Notes under the pieces: generated by a model
Database searches by the model: none
The model's input: only the letters and a program-made list of their open reading frames with translations
What the model was told of the DNA's origin: nothing
NCBI GenBank assembly: GCA_036351055.1
Contig: JAZBOH010000045.1
Location: 1 to 15,005 of the forward strand
Length of the DNA: 15,005 nucleotides
Direction: 5' to 3'
DNA from: JABDPF01 sp036351055
GTDB taxonomy: Bacteria > Pseudomonadota > Gammaproteobacteria > Xanthomonadales > SZUA-36
Position numbers and translations under genes: made by a program
Shown: positions 13,456 to 15,005 of the stretch, piece by piece
How positions within the stretch are numbered: position 1 is the stretch's first letter
How the letters are laid out: each line of letters starts with the position of its first letter

Positions 13456-13500
13456 ATTAGACTTTACAGTTGCCACCTGCCAGCTAATTAGCATTTACAG
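13456..13500 (-). repeat. two imperfect direct repeats with possible promoter elements
   Basis: Read on the plus strand, ATTAGACTTTACAG (13456-13469) and ATTAGCATTTACAG (13487-13500) match at 12 of 14 positions, 31 bp apart. On the minus strand both read CTGTAAAnnCTAAT. Each contains a -10-like hexamer: TCTAAT (13461-13456), with CTGGCA 16 bp upstream (13483-13478), and GCTAAT (13492-13487), with CTGACA 17 bp upstream (13515-13510). They may be two tandem promoters or two operator copies 74-118 bp before the DUF2092 start. About three helical turns separate them, so bound proteins would face the same side. Confidence 0.45.
13483..13492. promoter_or_regulatory. 10-bp palindrome GCTAATTAGC
   Basis: A perfect 10-bp palindrome overlaps the distal direct repeat and both putative promoter elements on the minus strand. 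Short AT-centred palindromes of this kind are typical operator cores, but chance cannot be excluded. Confidence 0.3.
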
Positions 13501-13506
13501 ACACAA

Positions 13507-13523
13507 AGTTGTCAGAAACAACT
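13507..13523. repeat. short inverted repeat AGTTGT-N5-ACAACT
   Basis: AGTTGT (13507-13512) and ACAACT (13518-13523) form a six-base stem with a five-base loop. It overlaps the possible -35 hexamer (13510-13515) of the distal promoter for the DUF2092 operon, so it could be an operator. There is no T-run. Confidence 0.3.
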
Positions 13524-13709
13524 CGAGGCACTGAACCTGGTCACAAGCCCCGGGGATATGTGGCAACATTCCGTTCGTTACCTGATGCTTGCTGAACAAT
13601 CCCGGCAGAATGACCCGCAGACAGGGGGGGCACAGGCGAAACAGGGGAAACGAACGGTCTTCTTTGTCATAATCCCGGTCCTGACCCAGACAACAATGGA
13701 GACCAGGGA

Positions 13710-15005
13710 ATGACCAGGTGGATTCGAGGGCTGGCGCTGCTATGTTTGGTGGCCTCAAGCAGTTGCTTCGCGGAGTGGAAAACAGGCGTTCTCGAAGGGT
13801 TGGAGTGGCGCGAGATCGGACCATACCGGGGCGGACGCTCCGCTGCCGTGGCCGGCATTCCGCAGGACCGGGAAACCTTCTATTTCGGTGCCACCGGCGG
13901 CGGTGTGTGGAAAACCCGCAACGGCGGTGGTCACTGGGACAACGTTTCCGACGGCTTCTTTGGTGGTTCGATCGGGGCCGTGGCGGTTTCCGAGTGGGAC
14001 CCCAATGTGATCTACGTGGGTACGGGCGAGAAAACCGTGCGCGGCAACGTTTCGCACGGTGACGGTGTCTGGAAAAGCACCGACGCCGGGCGAAGCTGGA
14101 AACACGTGGGGCTGAAGGACAGCCGCCACATATCCCGCATTCGTATACACCCGAAAAACCCGGACCTGGTTTACGCCGCCGTGATGGGCCATCTGTTTGG
14201 CCCCAGTGAACAACGCGGTGTTTACCGCTCAGGGGATGGTGGTCAGTCCTGGGAGCGCATCCTGTTTGCCAACGAGCAGGCCGGCGCGGTTGACCTGGTG
14301 ATGGACCCGGCCAACCCCAGGGTGTTATATGCCACGACGTGGCGGGTCATCCGCACGCCCTACAGCCTGGAGTCCGGCGGCGCTGGTTCAGGGCTGTGGA
14401 AAAGCAGCGATGGAGGCGATAACTGGACCTCCCTTGCGAGTAACGAGGGCATGCCCGAGCCGCCCCTGGGTATCGCCGGCATGGCCGTGTCACCCTCCAA
14501 TCCAGACAACCTGTACGCCATCGTCGAGGCGGCTGAAGGCGGTGTATTTCGCTCCAGCGACGCCGGCGAAACCTGGAAACGCGTCAACCAGGAACGCAAG
14601 CTGCGGCAACGGGCCTGGTATTACTCGCGCATCAACGCCGACCCGGCTGACGAGGACGTGGTGTACGTTTCCAACGTGCGTTTCCACAAGTCCAAGGACG
14701 GCGGCAAGACATTTGAAACCATCGACACGCCGCACGGTGACAATCATGACCTGTGGATCGATCCCAATGACCCGTTGCGCATGATCCAGTCCAACGACGG
14801 CGGCGCCAACGTCAGTTACGACGGCGGTGCGAGCTGGTCTGTCCAGAGCAACCAGCCGACGGCCCAGATGTACCGTGTTTCCACCGATAACGACTTTCCA
14901 TTCCGCCTGCTCGGCGGCCAGCAGGACAACTCGGCCATGCGCATCCGCACCCGCTCCGCACTCGGTTCGGCCATCGGCGAGCGCGACTGGGAGCCGACAG
15001 CGGGC
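13710..15005 (+). CDS. secreted BNR/VPS10-like beta-propeller protein (3' end outside window)
   Basis: The frame stays open for 432 codons to the window edge, so only the N-terminal part is seen. It starts with a signal peptide (MTRWIRGLALLCLVASSSCFA, cleavage before EWKTG). Asp-box (BNR) motifs recur: KTRNGGGHW (about 66), KSTDAGRSW (121), RSGDGGQSW (173), KSSDGGDNW (232), RSSDAGETW (282), KSKDGGKTF (327) and SYDGGASW (368), each following a strand such as VIYVGTGE or NLYAIVEA. This matches the large family of about 1000 residues annotated as glycosyl hydrolase or sortilin/VPS10-like propeller, common in marine and soil bacteria. The opening GLEWREIGPYRGGRSAAVAG is characteristic. No substrate is established, and enzymatic activity should not be assumed. 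GGAG (13698-13701) stands eight bases before the ATG; an ATG at 13696 stops after five codons. Confidence 0.88.
   Translation, partial: MTRWIRGLALLCLVASSSCFAEWKTGVLEGLEWREIGPYRGGRSAAVAGIPQDRETFYFGATGGGVWKTRNGGGHWDNVSDGFFGGSIGAVAVSEWDPNVIYVGTGEKTVRGNVSHGDGVWKSTDAGRSWKHVGLKDSRHISRIRIHPKNPDLVYAAVMGHLFGPSEQRGVYRSGDGGQSWERILFANEQAGAVDLVMDPANPRVLYATTWRVIRTPYSLESGGAGSGLWKSSDGGDNWTSLASNEGMPEPPLGIAGMAVSPSNPDNLYAIVEAAEGGVFRSSDAGETWKRVNQERKLRQRAWYYSRINADPADEDVVYVSNVRFHKSKDGGKTFETIDTPHGDNHDLWIDPNDPLRMIQSNDGGANVSYDGGASWSVQSNQPTAQMYRVSTDNDFPFRLLGGQQDNSAMRIRTRSALGSAIGERDWEPTAG

Larger units (their letters stand above)
13383..13709. other. 327-bp divergent intergenic region
   Basis: No convincing gene is present here; the frames on both strands are short and lack family character. 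The left part holds the direct repeats, palindrome and hairpin listed separately, which probably serve the DUF2092 operon. The right part (about 13530-13695) is GC-rich, with a run of eight Gs at 13623-13630. I see no clear promoter there for the BNR gene. Confidence 0.6.

Noticed and set aside
13495..13858. Minus-strand open frames (109 and 63 codons) in the divergent spacer
   Set aside because: They run into the start of the BNR gene antisense, lack a Shine-Dalgarno and show no recognisable sequence.

Overview
The window looks like chromosomal DNA from a Gram-negative, GC-rich bacterium, most likely a gammaproteobacterium. The reasons are an AsmA-family protein, an outer-membrane beta-barrel ending in an aromatic residue, a patatin/beta-barrel protein of the PlpD (type Vd) kind, a DUF6249/ECF sigma module and a DUF2092 gene. 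No lineage-specific marker such as an rRNA is present, so the taxonomy is inference. I see no tRNA, rRNA, CRISPR array, insertion sequence or integrase.

Region 1 (1-4002) is a surface-glycan or small-molecule modification locus, cut by the left edge. A family-2 glycosyltransferase (32-1087) overlaps a radical SAM gene by a GTGA junction (GTG start at 1084). A second radical SAM/SPASM gene follows 4 bp later (2030-3199). A second GT2 glycosyltransferase runs on the opposite strand (4002-3115). Its 3' end overlaps the second radical SAM gene by 85 bp, tail to tail. The + strand genes form a tightly coupled operon that probably begins upstream of the window.

Region 2 (4188-5463) is a small regulatory operon: a DUF6249 membrane protein, an ECF-type sigma factor, and a two-helix membrane protein whose start overlaps the sigma stop by 8 bp. 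The last protein is a candidate anti-sigma or accessory factor. Next, 5519-8710 encodes a 1063-residue AsmA-family protein, probably a periplasm-spanning lipid-transfer or envelope-homeostasis protein.

Region 3 (8797-13382) is entirely on the minus strand and devoted to the cell envelope. In transcription order it holds a DUF2092 periplasmic protein and a small secreted Ala/Pro-rich protein (a coupled pair). Then come a large interrupted inverted repeat, the patatin-like phospholipase with a C-terminal outer-membrane barrel, and an outer-membrane beta-barrel protein with a strong ribosome binding site.

Region 4 (13710 to the right edge) is the start of a secreted BNR/VPS10-like beta-propeller protein that continues outside the window. 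The 327-bp divergent spacer before it holds two imperfect direct repeats, a 10-bp palindrome and a short hairpin, all upstream of the DUF2092 gene.

Most genes belong to known families. The least ordinary parts are the paired radical SAM enzymes bracketed by glycosyltransferases, the sigma/small membrane protein module, and the DUF2092/small secreted protein pair with its repeat-bearing control region.
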